Shown one piece after another: positions 1 to 7,374 of a stretch of DNA of 64,000 nucleotides. The stretch is from Streptomyces xanthochromogenes (GTDB taxonomy: Bacteria > Actinomycetota > Actinomycetes > Streptomycetales > Streptomycetaceae). Made by a program: the position numbers and the translations under genes. The DNA lies in the NCBI RefSeq assembly GCF_014650455.1, contig NZ_BMUZ01000002.1:30125-94124 (forward strand), read 5' to 3'. The notes beneath the pieces were generated by a model. The model was not told the DNA's origin. It did no database searches and was given only the letters and a program-made list of their open reading frames with translations. Each line of letters begins with the position of its first letter. Position 1 is the stretch's first letter.

Positions 1-77
1 CCCCCCCCCCCACCCCCGCACCGCGGCCGCGGGCCATGCGTGACCGGTCGCGCACCTCCCCGCGCCCCCAGCGCAAC

Positions 78-116
78 GGCGAAGCCCCGGGATCCACCAG
101 GACCCGGGGCTTCGCC
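78..116 (-). terminator. rho-independent-type terminator hairpin
   Basis: A perfect 14-bp inverted repeat (78-91 and 103-116, arm GGCGAAGCCCCGGG) with an 11-nt loop lies 18 nt past the stop of the minus-strand gene that follows. It is the likely terminator of that gene and may also stop plus-strand transcription entering from outside the window. There is no long T-run, which is normal in high-GC actinobacteria. Bases 1-77 hold a C-rich tract (first 11 bases all C) and no gene I can support. Confidence 0.75.
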
Positions 117-133
117 CTTGGCCGGCAAGGCCA

Positions 134-565
134 TCAGGGCTTCCGCAGCGCAACCACCGCACAGGTCACCGCCATCGGCAGCTCCGCCGTCAGGGCCAGG
201 GTCAGGGCCGTGGCAAGTTCCTTACCCGGCGCGGCAGTTGTCACGTCGAACCACGCGTCGACCAGCAGCACCGCCGCCGTCGCCGCGGCCACCTGCGCGG
301 CGCGCGGATCGTTCCGCCGCAACAGCACCCCCGTACCGGTCAGACCCACCGCGAGCAGCGCGTCCAGACCCACCCACGCCGTCGACCAGTTGGACACCTG
401 CGTCGTCTGCGGAAGCGTCCTGGCCAGCACCACCATCCACGGCACCAGCGCAAGACCGGCCCCCGTCAGGACCGTCGCCAGACGCGGACGGCGCAGCGCC
501 CCCGCGACCCCGGCGACGGCACGGGGCGAACGGCTCGTACGGATCTGAGGGGCGACGAGAGTCAT
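134..565 (-). CDS. small integral membrane protein of unknown function
   Basis: This encodes about 143 residues. I chose the ATG at 565 because a good ribosome site (GGAGAAGGAG) sits just upstream; an in-frame start at 619 has no such support. The N-terminus is basic (TSRSPRAVAG, RRPRLAT) and is followed by four hydrophobic segments, including GAGLALVPWMVVLAR, WVGLDALLAVGLTGTGVLL and VAAATAAVLLVDAWFDVTTA, so it should sit in the cytoplasmic membrane. The layout (four helices with a WFDV motif in the third) resembles uncharacterised membrane proteins common in Streptomyces. I see no catalytic motif. It is transcribed divergently from the histidine kinase at 744. Confidence 0.7.
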   Translation of the reverse strand: MTLVAPQIRTSRSPRAVAGVAGALRRPRLATVLTGAGLALVPWMVVLARTLPQTTQVSNWSTAWVGLDALLAVGLTGTGVLLRRNDPRAAQVAAATAAVLLVDAWFDVTTAAPGKELATALTLALTAELPMAVTCAVVALRKP

Positions 566-743
566 GGCGGCGGGCTCCTTCTCCAGCCCGGCGGACCCTC
601 CGCCCGAGCACAGGACCACCCTCGCCCGCCGAGCCGCCCAGGTCAGTAACGCGGCTGTCCGAACCCGAGGTGGTGCCAGCTATACCCCCGACCGGGCGCC
701 ACCATGATGGCAACGCCCTGACCAGCCCAACTACCCTGTCCGC

Positions 744-1991
744 ATGGCAACTCCCGGCCCGCTGCGGCGCGCGTACCACTGGAGCGCCGCGCACGCGCCG
801 TGGTCGGCGTGGGCCTGGCGCAACACCGCACTCGTGGCCGCGTCCATACCCGTGGCGGTCCCCGCGATGCTCGCCCTCGCCTACACGTTCTCCGACCCCG
901 GGCACCTCCTCAAGACCCTCGGATGCGTCCTCCTGCTGCGCCCACTGCTCACCCTCCTCCAGCGCAGCCGCCTCTGGTCGCTGGCCGGGCTCGACATCCC
1001 GAAGATCCCCTGGGCCCACCGCTGGTACCACCCGCACGGAATCCTGCCCCGGCTGCGCGCCGAGTCGACCTGGCGGCAGTACGGCTACCACCTGCTCGTC
1101 TCCCCGCTCACCGCACTCGGCGGCGCCCTCGTCGTCCTCGGCTGGGCCGCCGGCGCCGGCTGCGCCCTCGTCTACTCCTGGGTGTGGGCACTGCCCGAGA
1201 ACTACCGGCCGCCCGGCTGGACGGAGCAGTACACCGCCTTCACCGTCCTCGGCGTCGTCCTGCTCATCGCGACACCCTGGATCGCGGCCCTCATCGCCCA
1301 CTTCGACAACCGGGCCGCCACCGTCCTGCTCGGCCCCAACCGGGCCAAGGAACTCGAACGCCGCGTCGAGGACCTCGCCGAGAGCCGCGCCGACATCCTC
1401 GACGCCGCCGACCTGGAACGCCGCCGCATCGAACGCGACCTCCACGACGGCGCCCAACAACGCCTCGTCTCCCTCGCCATGAACCTCGGCATCGCCCGCG
1501 CCACCCTCACCGACCTGCCGCCCGAAGCCCGGGCCGTCATCGACGAGGCCCACCGCGAAGCCAAGGAAGCCATCGAGGAACTCAGCAACCTCGTACGCGG
1601 ACTGCACCCCGCTGTCCTGGAGGACCGCGGCCTGGACGCCGCGATCTCCGGCATCGCCGCCCGCGCCCCCTTCCCCGTCGCACTCACCGTCGACCTCCCC
1701 GAGCGCCCCGCCCCCACGGTCGAGGCCGTCGCCTACTTCGTCGTCTCCGAAACCCTCGCCAACGTCGCCAAACACGCCCGCGCCACCCGCTGTTCCGTCC
1801 AGGTCCGCCGCCGCGCCCAGCTCCTGACGATCACCGTCGGCGACAACGGCGTGGGCGGCGCCGACCCGGCCGGCGGCACCGGACTGCTCGGCCTGCGCAA
1901 GCGCGTAGGGTCGGTCGACGGAACCATCAGGATCAACAGCCCCCACGGGGGCCCGACCGTCATCACTGTGGAGCTGCCGTGCGGGCTGTGA
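744..1991 (+). CDS. NarL-type sensor histidine kinase
   Basis: A 415-residue membrane sensor kinase. Residues about 25-200 hold several hydrophobic segments with short loops, resembling the actinobacterial sensor domain with no large extracellular part. A coiled linker (ELERRVEDLAESRADI) leads to a HisKA_3 dimerisation domain whose phosphoacceptor is His234 in ERDLHDGAQQRL. The HATPase domain carries an N-box (SETLANVAKHA), a G1 box (GDNGVGGAD) and a G2 box (GTGLLGLRKR). The last 13 nt overlap the start of the response regulator, so the two are translationally coupled. The signal sensed is unknown. It is a paralogue-like match to the kinase at 28105-29403, which shares the same domain order. 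Confidence 0.93.
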   Translation: MATPGPLRRAYHWSAAHAPWSAWAWRNTALVAASIPVAVPAMLALAYTFSDPGHLLKTLGCVLLLRPLLTLLQRSRLWSLAGLDIPKIPWAHRWYHPHGILPRLRAESTWRQYGYHLLVSPLTALGGALVVLGWAAGAGCALVYSWVWALPENYRPPGWTEQYTAFTVLGVVLLIATPWIAALIAHFDNRAATVLLGPNRAKELERRVEDLAESRADILDAADLERRRIERDLHDGAQQRLVSLAMNLGIARATLTDLPPEARAVIDEAHREAKEAIEELSNLVRGLHPAVLEDRGLDAAISGIAARAPFPVALTVDLPERPAPTVEAVAYFVVSETLANVAKHARATRCSVQVRRRAQLLTITVGDNGVGGADPAGGTGLLGLRKRVGSVDGTIRINSPHGGPTVITVELPCGL

Positions 1992-2635
1992 TCGCCGAGG
2001 ATTCGGTACTGCTGCGGATAGGACTCGTCAAAGTCCTCGAAATGGCCGGCTTCGACGTCGCCGCCGAGACCGAGGACGCCGAAGGCCTGCTGCGGGCCGT
2101 CGAGGAACACCGGCCCGGGCTCGCCCTCGTCGACGTCCGGATGCCCCCCGGATTCACCGACGAAGGCGTGCGCGCGGCGCTGATGATCCGTCAGCAATGG
2201 CCGGACACGGCCGTCCTGCTCCTCTCCCAGTACGTAGAGGAGCGCTACGCCGCCGACCTGCTCGCCACCCAGACCGGCGGCATCGGCTACCTCCTCAAGC
2301 AACGCGTCGCCGACGTCGAGGAGTTCGTCGACGCCCTCAAACGCGTCGCCGCCGGAGGCACCGCCCTCGACCCGCAGGTCGTCGCCCAGCTGCTGCTGCG
2401 CCGAGGCGGCGGACCCGACCCGCTCGAACGCCTCACCCCGCGCGAACGCGAAGTCCTCGCGCTCATGGCAGAAGGCCGCTCGAATGCGGGGATCGCCGCC
2501 GAACTCGTCGTCAGCGAAAGCGCGGTGGCCAAACACATCAACAACATCTTCGCCAAACTCGACCTGCCCGTCGCCGACGGCGACCACCGCCGCGTCCTCG
2601 CGGTCCTGCGCTTCCTGAACGGCGGCCCCGCGTGA
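1979..2635 (+). CDS. NarL/FixJ-family response regulator
   Basis: A 218-residue response regulator starting at a GTG inside the end of the kinase gene. A receiver domain (residues 1-120) has the acidic pocket E7-D8, phosphoacceptor Asp52 (LVDVRMPP), a Ser in the LLLSQY segment and Lys in YLLKQRV. The C-terminal LuxR helix-turn-helix begins at LTPREREVLALMAEGRSN and ends near INNIFAKLDL. It should be phosphorylated by the kinase encoded just upstream and bind DNA as a dimer. Its stop overlaps the start of the DUF4097 gene (GTGA), so all three genes probably form one operon. The protein closely resembles the regulator at 29494-30147. Confidence 0.94.
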   Translation: MRAVIAEDSVLLRIGLVKVLEMAGFDVAAETEDAEGLLRAVEEHRPGLALVDVRMPPGFTDEGVRAALMIRQQWPDTAVLLLSQYVEERYAADLLATQTGGIGYLLKQRVADVEEFVDALKRVAAGGTALDPQVVAQLLLRRGGGPDPLERLTPREREVLALMAEGRSNAGIAAELVVSESAVAKHINNIFAKLDLPVADGDHRRVLAVLRFLNGGPA

Positions 2636-3579
2636 CCACTACCGGGCGCCACGACACCGCCACCGGGCAGGACGCCACCGCGCAGCACACCACCGCCGGG
2701 CAGCACGACACGAGCCGGTCCGCGCAGCCGCGGCCGCCGCGCGACGCGGACGGGGCGGGGGAGACCCAAGAGGCGAGGAAGCGGCCGCGCCGCCGCGGCG
2801 CCTGGATCGCCGTGGCGATCATCGGCGCCCTGGGCGTCGTGGCGCCCTGCGCCTTCTACGCGATGACCGATGCCGTCAGCCGCACGAGCTCGTACGCGAG
2901 CCCCGACAACGGCCGCGCCCACCCCGTCAGTGCCGTCGAAGTGGACGCCGGAGTCTCCCGGATCACCGTCACCAGCGGCCCCGCCGGACACGTCACCATG
3001 AACGGCAGCCTCAGCTGGACGATGAAGCGGCCCGTCGTCGAGCAGACCTGGGACGGCGACACCCTCAAGGTGAAGACCCGCTGCGTCGGCTTCGTGGACC
3101 GGTACCTCCAGAACTGCCAGGTCGACCTCTCGCTCGCCGTCCCCGCTGGGGTCAGCCTCACGGTGCACGGCGGATCCGGCGAGATCAAGGTCCACGACCT
3201 GGCCGGACCGGTCGACCTCCACGGCGGTTCCGGCGGCATGAAACTGTACGGACTCAAGGGCCCGGTCAAGGCCACGGTCGGCTCCGGCGAACTCCAGGCC
3301 CTCCAACTCGCCTCCCCCGAAGCCTCGTTGGAGGCCGGATCCGGCACCGTCGAAGCCGACTTCGCCACCGCGCCCCAGCACGTCAAGGCGCGGACCGGGT
3401 CCGGCAGCGTCGACATCACCGTGCCCCGGGACGCCCGCTACCGGGTGACCGGACACTCCGGATCGGGCGGCCGCGGCATCCAGGACGAACTGGTCGACGG
3501 CACCTCCGACCGCGTCATCGACGCGACCACCGGCTCCGGCTCGGTGAACGTCGGCTACCCCGGCTACCCCGGCCGCTGA
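2632..3579 (+). CDS. membrane-anchored DUF4097 (LiaG-like beta-solenoid) protein
   Basis: The GTG at 2632 overlaps the regulator stop and gives 315 residues. Residues 1-55 are a polar, low-complexity cytoplasmic segment rich in T, Q, H and D that ends in a basic patch (RKRPRRRG). One membrane helix follows (about 57-78). The rest is extracytoplasmic with repeated short strands, such as GGSGEIKVHDL, GGSGGMKLYGL, GSGELQALQL, GSGTVEADF and GSGSVDIT. That repeat pattern is typical of DUF4097/DUF4098 right-handed beta folds, seen in envelope-stress operons such as LiaG. The coupling to a two-component system suggests an accessory or output membrane protein of that system. The exact role is inferred only. 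Confidence 0.85.
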   Translation: MTTTGRHDTATGQDATAQHTTAGQHDTSRSAQPRPPRDADGAGETQEARKRPRRRGAWIAVAIIGALGVVAPCAFYAMTDAVSRTSSYASPDNGRAHPVSAVEVDAGVSRITVTSGPAGHVTMNGSLSWTMKRPVVEQTWDGDTLKVKTRCVGFVDRYLQNCQVDLSLAVPAGVSLTVHGGSGEIKVHDLAGPVDLHGGSGGMKLYGLKGPVKATVGSGELQALQLASPEASLEAGSGTVEADFATAPQHVKARTGSGSVDITVPRDARYRVTGHSGSGGRGIQDELVDGTSDRVIDATTGSGSVNVGYPGYPGR

Positions 3580-3625
3580 CCCCGGCCGACAACCGCGGCG
3601 GCACGCCGGGATCATCGAACGGGCC

Positions 3626-4219
3626 CTAGCGCCTCAGCCCGTTCAGGATCAGATCCGCCACCGCGCCGAAATCGTCCCGGATCGACGGACGCGACCACTC
3701 CGCCGCATACACCGGATCATGGAAACGGCCCGTCGCGTCGAACACCGCGCGCGCCGCGCTGCCCGGCGTATCGGAAATCCTGAACTCGCCCCGCTCCACA
3801 CCCAGTTGAATGATCGCCGTGAGCTGGCCCACCAGCTCACCGATGTGCTCCTCCACGACCCGGCTGTTCTCCCGGAGCAGCACCTCATACGTCTGGAACA
3901 GCTCCGGATCATCACCCGCCTTGGCCATCTTCGCCAGGAACAGCTCGCTCAGCCACAGCCGCAGCACCACCCCCGACTCCAGATCCTGACGGGCCGCGAT
4001 GCCCCGCAACAGATCCGTCGAACGGTTCAGCCACCGCTCCGTCACCGCCTCGCGCAGCGCGGCCTTCGTACGGAAATGGCGGTAGACACTGCCGTGGCTC
4101 ACCCCGAGCTGGCGCGCCACGTCGACGACCGTGGCCTTCGCCGGGCCGTGGCGGCGCAGCACCTCCTCGGTCGCCACGAGGATGCGCTCGGCGGTCAGTG
4201 GTTCCGTACTCATGGCCAT
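3626..4219 (-). CDS. TetR/AcrR-family transcriptional regulator
   Basis: About 197 residues if begun at the ATG at 4219; an internal ATG six bases later would give 195. A weak AGG lies 7 nt upstream of the first. The N-terminal helix-turn-helix spans residues about 10-55 with the typical recognition region VARQLGVSHGSVYRHF. The C-terminal half is helical and resembles the TetR_C ligand-binding type (SELFLAKMAKAGDDPELF). It lies downstream of the aldo/keto reductase on the same strand. Two hairpins separate them, so it may have its own promoter. The perfect inverted repeat at 5399-5436 is a candidate operator for it. Confidence 0.9.
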   Translation of the reverse strand: MAMSTEPLTAERILVATEEVLRRHGPAKATVVDVARQLGVSHGSVYRHFRTKAALREAVTERWLNRSTDLLRGIAARQDLESGVVLRLWLSELFLAKMAKAGDDPELFQTYEVLLRENSRVVEEHIGELVGQLTAIIQLGVERGEFRISDTPGSAARAVFDATGRFHDPVYAAEWSRPSIRDDFGAVADLILNGLRR

Positions 4220-4250
4220 GACGTTACCTGCCGCTCGAAACGGCCCGGCA

Positions 4251-4290
4251 GGCCTGTGGACAACCCCGGTGACGGACTTGTCCACAGGCC
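4251..4290. repeat. perfect inverted repeat containing two opposed DnaA-box-like nonamers
   Basis: A 13-bp perfect inverted repeat (4251-4263 and 4278-4290, 14-nt spacer) contains TGTGGACAA at 4255-4263 and TTGTCCACA at 4278-4286. TTGTCCACA is the established Streptomyces DnaA-box sequence. It can also fold as a hairpin in the mRNA between the aldo/keto reductase and tetR, so a second role in termination is possible. Confidence 0.6.
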
Positions 4291-4292
4291 GT

Positions 4293-4320
4293 GTCCCGGG
4301 CGAAGGACCCCGCCCGGGAC
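4293..4320 (-). terminator. hairpin directly after the aldo/keto reductase stop
   Basis: A 10-bp perfect inverted repeat (4293-4302 and 4311-4320, arm GTCCCGGGCG) with an 8-nt loop abuts the stop codon of the aldo/keto reductase gene. It is a likely terminator or mRNA 3' end and argues that tetR is at least partly transcribed separately. Confidence 0.6.
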
Positions 4321-5337
4321 TCAGTGCTCGCTGTCCAGATGGGCCATCTGCGCCTGCGGGTAACGGTCGCCCGCCGCCGCACCGGCCGGCACCGCCGCCT
4401 CGATCGCCGCCAGGTCCGACGCGGTGAGCTCCACATCGAGCGCGCCCAGCGCCTCGGCCAGCCGGTCCCGGCGCCGCGCGCCGACCAGCGGCACGATGTC
4501 CGCACCGTGCCGGGGGCCCTGCGCCAGCACCCAGGCGATCGCGGTCTGCGCGACCGAGACGCCCTTCTGCTCGGCGATCTTCCGCAACGCGTCCACGAGA
4601 TCCAGGTTGTGCTGGAGGTTCTCGCCCTGGAAGCGCGGGCTCATGCCGCGGAAGTCGCCCGCGGCCAACTGCCGGTCCCGCGTGAAGTGCCCGCTGATCA
4701 GACCGCGCGAGAGCACCCCGTACGCGGTGACGCCGATGCCCAGCTCGCTCGCGGTCGGCAGGATCTCGTCCTCGATGCCGCGCGAGATCAGCGAGTACTC
4801 GATCTGCAGGTCCGAGATCGGGGCCACCGCCGCCGCCCGGCGCAGGGTGGCCGCACCCACCTCGGACAGGCCGATGTGCCGTACGTGTCCGGCCTGGACC
4901 AGCTCGGCGATCGCGCCTACGGTCTCCTCGATGGGCACGTCCGGGTCGATCCGGGCGATCCGGTAGATGTCGATGTGGTCGACGCCCAGGCGCTGCAACG
5001 AGTACGCCGCGAAGTTCTTGACCGCGCCGGGCCGGCCGTCGTACCCGGACCAGCCGCCGTCCGGGTCGCGAAGCGCACCGAACTTCACGCTGGTCAGCGC
5101 CTGTTCGCGGGCCGCGGCGGGCGCGGAACGCAGCGCCTCGCCGATCAGCATCTCGTTGTGGCCCATCGCGTAGAAGTCGCCCGTGTCGAGCAGGGTGACG
5201 CCCGCGTCGAGCGCGGCGTGGATGGTGGCGATCGACTCGTCCCGGTCGGCTTCTCCGTACAGCGCCGACATGCCCATGCAGCCGAGGCCGAGCGCGGCGG
5301 TGCGGGGGCCGTTGGCGCCGAGGGTGAGGGTTCGCAT
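4321..5337 (-). CDS. aldo/keto reductase
   Basis: A 338-residue NADPH-dependent oxidoreductase of the AKR superfamily, probably cytoplasmic. The ATG at 5337 is preceded by AGGGAG. Family features visible are the start LGLGCMGMSALYGEAD, the catalytic Asp/Tyr region (DTGDFYAMGHNEMLIGEAL), the Lys in SVKFG and the His in DHIDIYRIARID. Near the C-terminus LVGARRRDRLAEALGALDVEL binds the cofactor phosphate. The sequence resembles the AKR11/13 group related to pyridoxal reductase and YhdN-type enzymes. The substrate cannot be read from sequence. A perfect inverted repeat lies 62 nt upstream of the start and suggests repression by a dimeric regulator, probably the neighbouring TetR. Confidence 0.92.
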   Translation of the reverse strand: MRTLTLGANGPRTAALGLGCMGMSALYGEADRDESIATIHAALDAGVTLLDTGDFYAMGHNEMLIGEALRSAPAAAREQALTSVKFGALRDPDGGWSGYDGRPGAVKNFAAYSLQRLGVDHIDIYRIARIDPDVPIEETVGAIAELVQAGHVRHIGLSEVGAATLRRAAAVAPISDLQIEYSLISRGIEDEILPTASELGIGVTAYGVLSRGLISGHFTRDRQLAAGDFRGMSPRFQGENLQHNLDLVDALRKIAEQKGVSVAQTAIAWVLAQGPRHGADIVPLVGARRRDRLAEALGALDVELTASDLAAIEAAVPAGAAAGDRYPQAQMAHLDSEH

Positions 5338-5398
5338 GAGGGGGCTCCCTGGGGTTCGGGGGTGGGGGTGTGGATCGGGGGTGTGCCTCCACCATGGC

Positions 5399-5436
5399 AT
5401 GACAGATGACAGATTTCAATATCTGTCATCTGTCAT
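5399..5436. promoter_or_regulatory. perfect 16-bp inverted repeat, candidate operator
   Basis: Arms 5399-5414 (ATGACAGATGACAGAT) and 5421-5436 are perfect reverse complements around a 6-nt spacer TTCAAT. Each arm is itself a tandem repeat of TGACAGA, so four half-sites are present. The AT-rich content stands out in this GC-rich region. The site lies between the divergent aldo/keto reductase and DUF6243 genes and could serve both promoters. Confidence 0.75.
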
Positions 5437-5517
5437 GCCTCGCGCGTCGGCGTCGCGCCGCCCCGCGCCGAGAAAACTGGTACGGGCCACCCCCTCCGGC
5501 CGGGTACCGTCGCCCTC

Positions 5518-5706
5518 ATGGCTAAGAGTCGTAACAACCTGCTCGGTGTCGGTGGACAGCGCAAGAAGGTGTCCCGCAACGGAGACCAGGGCTCGGTCCA
5601 GGGGAGTGCGGCCGACCGGAAGGCGGCCGTGGACAAGAAGGAGGAGCTGCTGCGCAAGATGCGTGAGCGCGCCAACCCCGCGGTGACGGAGTCGAGCGAG
5701 AGCTGA
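5518..5706 (+). CDS. small conserved DUF6243-type protein
   Basis: A 62-residue, highly charged, Cys-free protein starting MAKSRNNLLGVGGQRKKV, with a C-terminal helix AADRKAAVDKKEELLRKMRE. I recognise this pattern as a small conserved actinobacterial family of unknown function (DUF6243). No membrane segment or catalytic motif is present. The basic N-terminus could contact nucleic acid, but that is speculative. The ATG at 5518 is the only sensible start, and a strong terminator follows 24 nt after the stop. Confidence 0.88.
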   Translation: MAKSRNNLLGVGGQRKKVSRNGDQGSVQGSAADRKAAVDKKEELLRKMRERANPAVTESSES

Positions 5707-5730
5707 TCCGGAGCGGCCCGACGGGGGCCG

Positions 5731-5777
5731 ACGGCGAAGGGCCCGGAACGTGAGACACGTTCCGGGCCCTTCGCCGT
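5731..5777. terminator. bidirectional terminator, 22-bp perfect stem
   Basis: Arms 5731-5752 and 5756-5777 are perfectly complementary over 22 bp with a 3-nt loop (AGA). It sits between the convergent DUF6243 and MFS genes and should terminate both. Confidence 0.92.
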
Positions 5778-5799
5778 TTCGTGCGGCGCACTCAGCCGC

Positions 5800-7263
5800 T
5801 CACCGCATGACACGCGGCAGCCGCAGGCTCAGCAGTGCCGTCACCACGACCAGGCCGAGCTGCACGAGCAGCGTGACCACGAGTGCGTCGCGCATGCCCG
5901 CCGAGGGGGCCAGCGCCAGGAAGAGCGTGCCCAGGGTGGCGATGCCCAGGGCGAGCGCGGACTGCTGGGTCGTGACCACCACGCCGCCGCCCACTCCGCC
6001 CCGGTCGGCCGGGATGTCGGAGAGCATCAGGCGCATGAGGATGGGGAGTTGGAGGCCCTGGCCGAGGCCGGCGACCGCGACGCCCGGCGCGAGTTCGGCG
6101 ACGGAGAGCCCGGACCAGCCGTGCCACACGGTCAGGGTGAGCAGGGCGATGCCGATCGCCTGGATCACGCCGCCCGCCGTCACCACACGCGTGCCGAACC
6201 GGCCGATGAGCCGGGGCCCGGCGAGGGAAGCGGAGAAGAACGCGAGCGCCATCGGCACCAGGGCGAGTCCGGCCGCGACCGGCCCCATCCGCAGGCCCTG
6301 CTGGAGCACCACGGCGACCACGAACATGAAGCCGCTGAACCCGATCGAGAACGGCACCACCATGGCCAGGCCGCGCCGCAGCGACGTGATGTCGAGCAGG
6401 CTCGGCGGCACCAGCGGGGTCCGCCCCTGCCGGTCCGCACGCCGCTCCACCAGGAAGAACGCGACGGCCGCGAACGGAAAGACGCCGAGCGACACCCACG
6501 TCCACAGCGGCCAGCCCGCGGCCCGTCCCTCGGTCAGCGGAAGCAGCAGCGAGACCAGCGAGAGCGCCAGGAGCAGGGTGCCCGCCACGTCGATGCCGGC
6601 CGGCCGGTCCGAGCGGGTCTCCGGCATCGCGCGGGCCGCGAGGAGCAGACCCACGACGACGACCGGCACGTTCACCAGGAACACCGAGCGCCAGCCGGAC
6701 CCGGCCACGTCCGCCGCGACCAGGACGCCGCCGAGGATCTGCCCGGCGACCATGGACAGGCCGGCGGTGGCCCCGTACAGGCTCATCGCCTTGGCGCGGC
6801 GCGGGCCCTGGGTGGTGGCCTGGATGGTGGCGAGGACCTGGGGCATCATCAGCGCGGCCGCGGCACCCTGTGCCACGCGTGCGCCGACCAGGGTCCAGGC
6901 GGTGGGTGCGAGGCCGCAGGCGAGCGAGGTGAGGCCGAAAGCGGCCATGCCGGTCAGGAAGAGCCTGCGTCGTCCGGCCATGTCGCCGAGGCGGCCGCCG
7001 AGCACGAGCAGCACGGCGTAGGCGACGCCGTATCCGGCGACGACGAGTTCCAGCAGGGCCGGGCCCGCGGCGAGGTCGCTGTCCATGGACGGCAGGGCGA
7101 CGTTGACGATGAAGAAGTCGATCAGGGGGAGTGCCGCGCCGAGCAGCACCGTGAACAGCCCGAGCGGCCCGATCACCGCCCCGTGGTGGGTGACCGGGAC
7201 AGTGGGGGAAGAGGAGGAAGTGGGGGAAGGGGTGGAGGTCGTCCGTACCGTTGTTTCGCTCAC
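5800..7263 (-). CDS. DHA2-family MFS drug exporter
   Basis: A 487-residue proton-coupled efflux protein with about 14 membrane helices. The GTG start at 7263 is chosen because GGGAGG lies upstream and the protein begins in a normal polar Ser/Thr/Pro tail. Family motifs are VNVALPSM in helix 1, motif A in GGRLGDMAGRRRLF, and GARVAQGAAAALMMPQVLATI. Motif C lies in LYGATAGLSMVAGQILGG. It is divergent from the XRE-type regulator at 7375, with a palindromic operator candidate between them, so that regulator probably controls it. The substrate is unknown; antibiotic or dye efflux is the usual role. Confidence 0.92.
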   Translation of the reverse strand: MSETTVRTTSTPSPTSSSSPTVPVTHHGAVIGPLGLFTVLLGAALPLIDFFIVNVALPSMDSDLAAGPALLELVVAGYGVAYAVLLVLGGRLGDMAGRRRLFLTGMAAFGLTSLACGLAPTAWTLVGARVAQGAAAALMMPQVLATIQATTQGPRRAKAMSLYGATAGLSMVAGQILGGVLVAADVAGSGWRSVFLVNVPVVVVGLLLAARAMPETRSDRPAGIDVAGTLLLALSLVSLLLPLTEGRAAGWPLWTWVSLGVFPFAAVAFFLVERRADRQGRTPLVPPSLLDITSLRRGLAMVVPFSIGFSGFMFVVAVVLQQGLRMGPVAAGLALVPMALAFFSASLAGPRLIGRFGTRVVTAGGVIQAIGIALLTLTVWHGWSGLSVAELAPGVAVAGLGQGLQLPILMRLMLSDIPADRGGVGGGVVVTTQQSALALGIATLGTLFLALAPSAGMRDALVVTLLVQLGLVVVTALLSLRLPRVMR

Positions 7264-7289
7264 GGAGAAGACGATCCTCCCGTTTTTAG

Positions 7290-7319
7290 CCTGGTACCAG
7301 AGTCTTCTTATCCTGGTAC
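7290..7319. promoter_or_regulatory. candidate operator between MFS exporter and XRE regulator
   Basis: CCTGGTAC occurs at 7290-7297 and again at 7312-7319, a spacing of 22 bp or two helical turns. The first copy lies in the perfect palindrome CTGGTACCAG (7291-7300). The region is AT-richer than its surroundings and lies between two divergent genes, fitting autoregulation by the neighbouring regulator. Confidence 0.6.
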
Positions 7320-7374
7320 AACTACTACCCGGCAACTGGCTGACAAGCATCGGCCCGTACGGCACCCTGAAGCC

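Noticed and set aside
222..1946. Long minus-strand ORF of 574 codons
   Set aside because: It is the complement of the histidine kinase and upstream gap in a high-GC region; composition is Gly/Val/Arg-rich with no domain.
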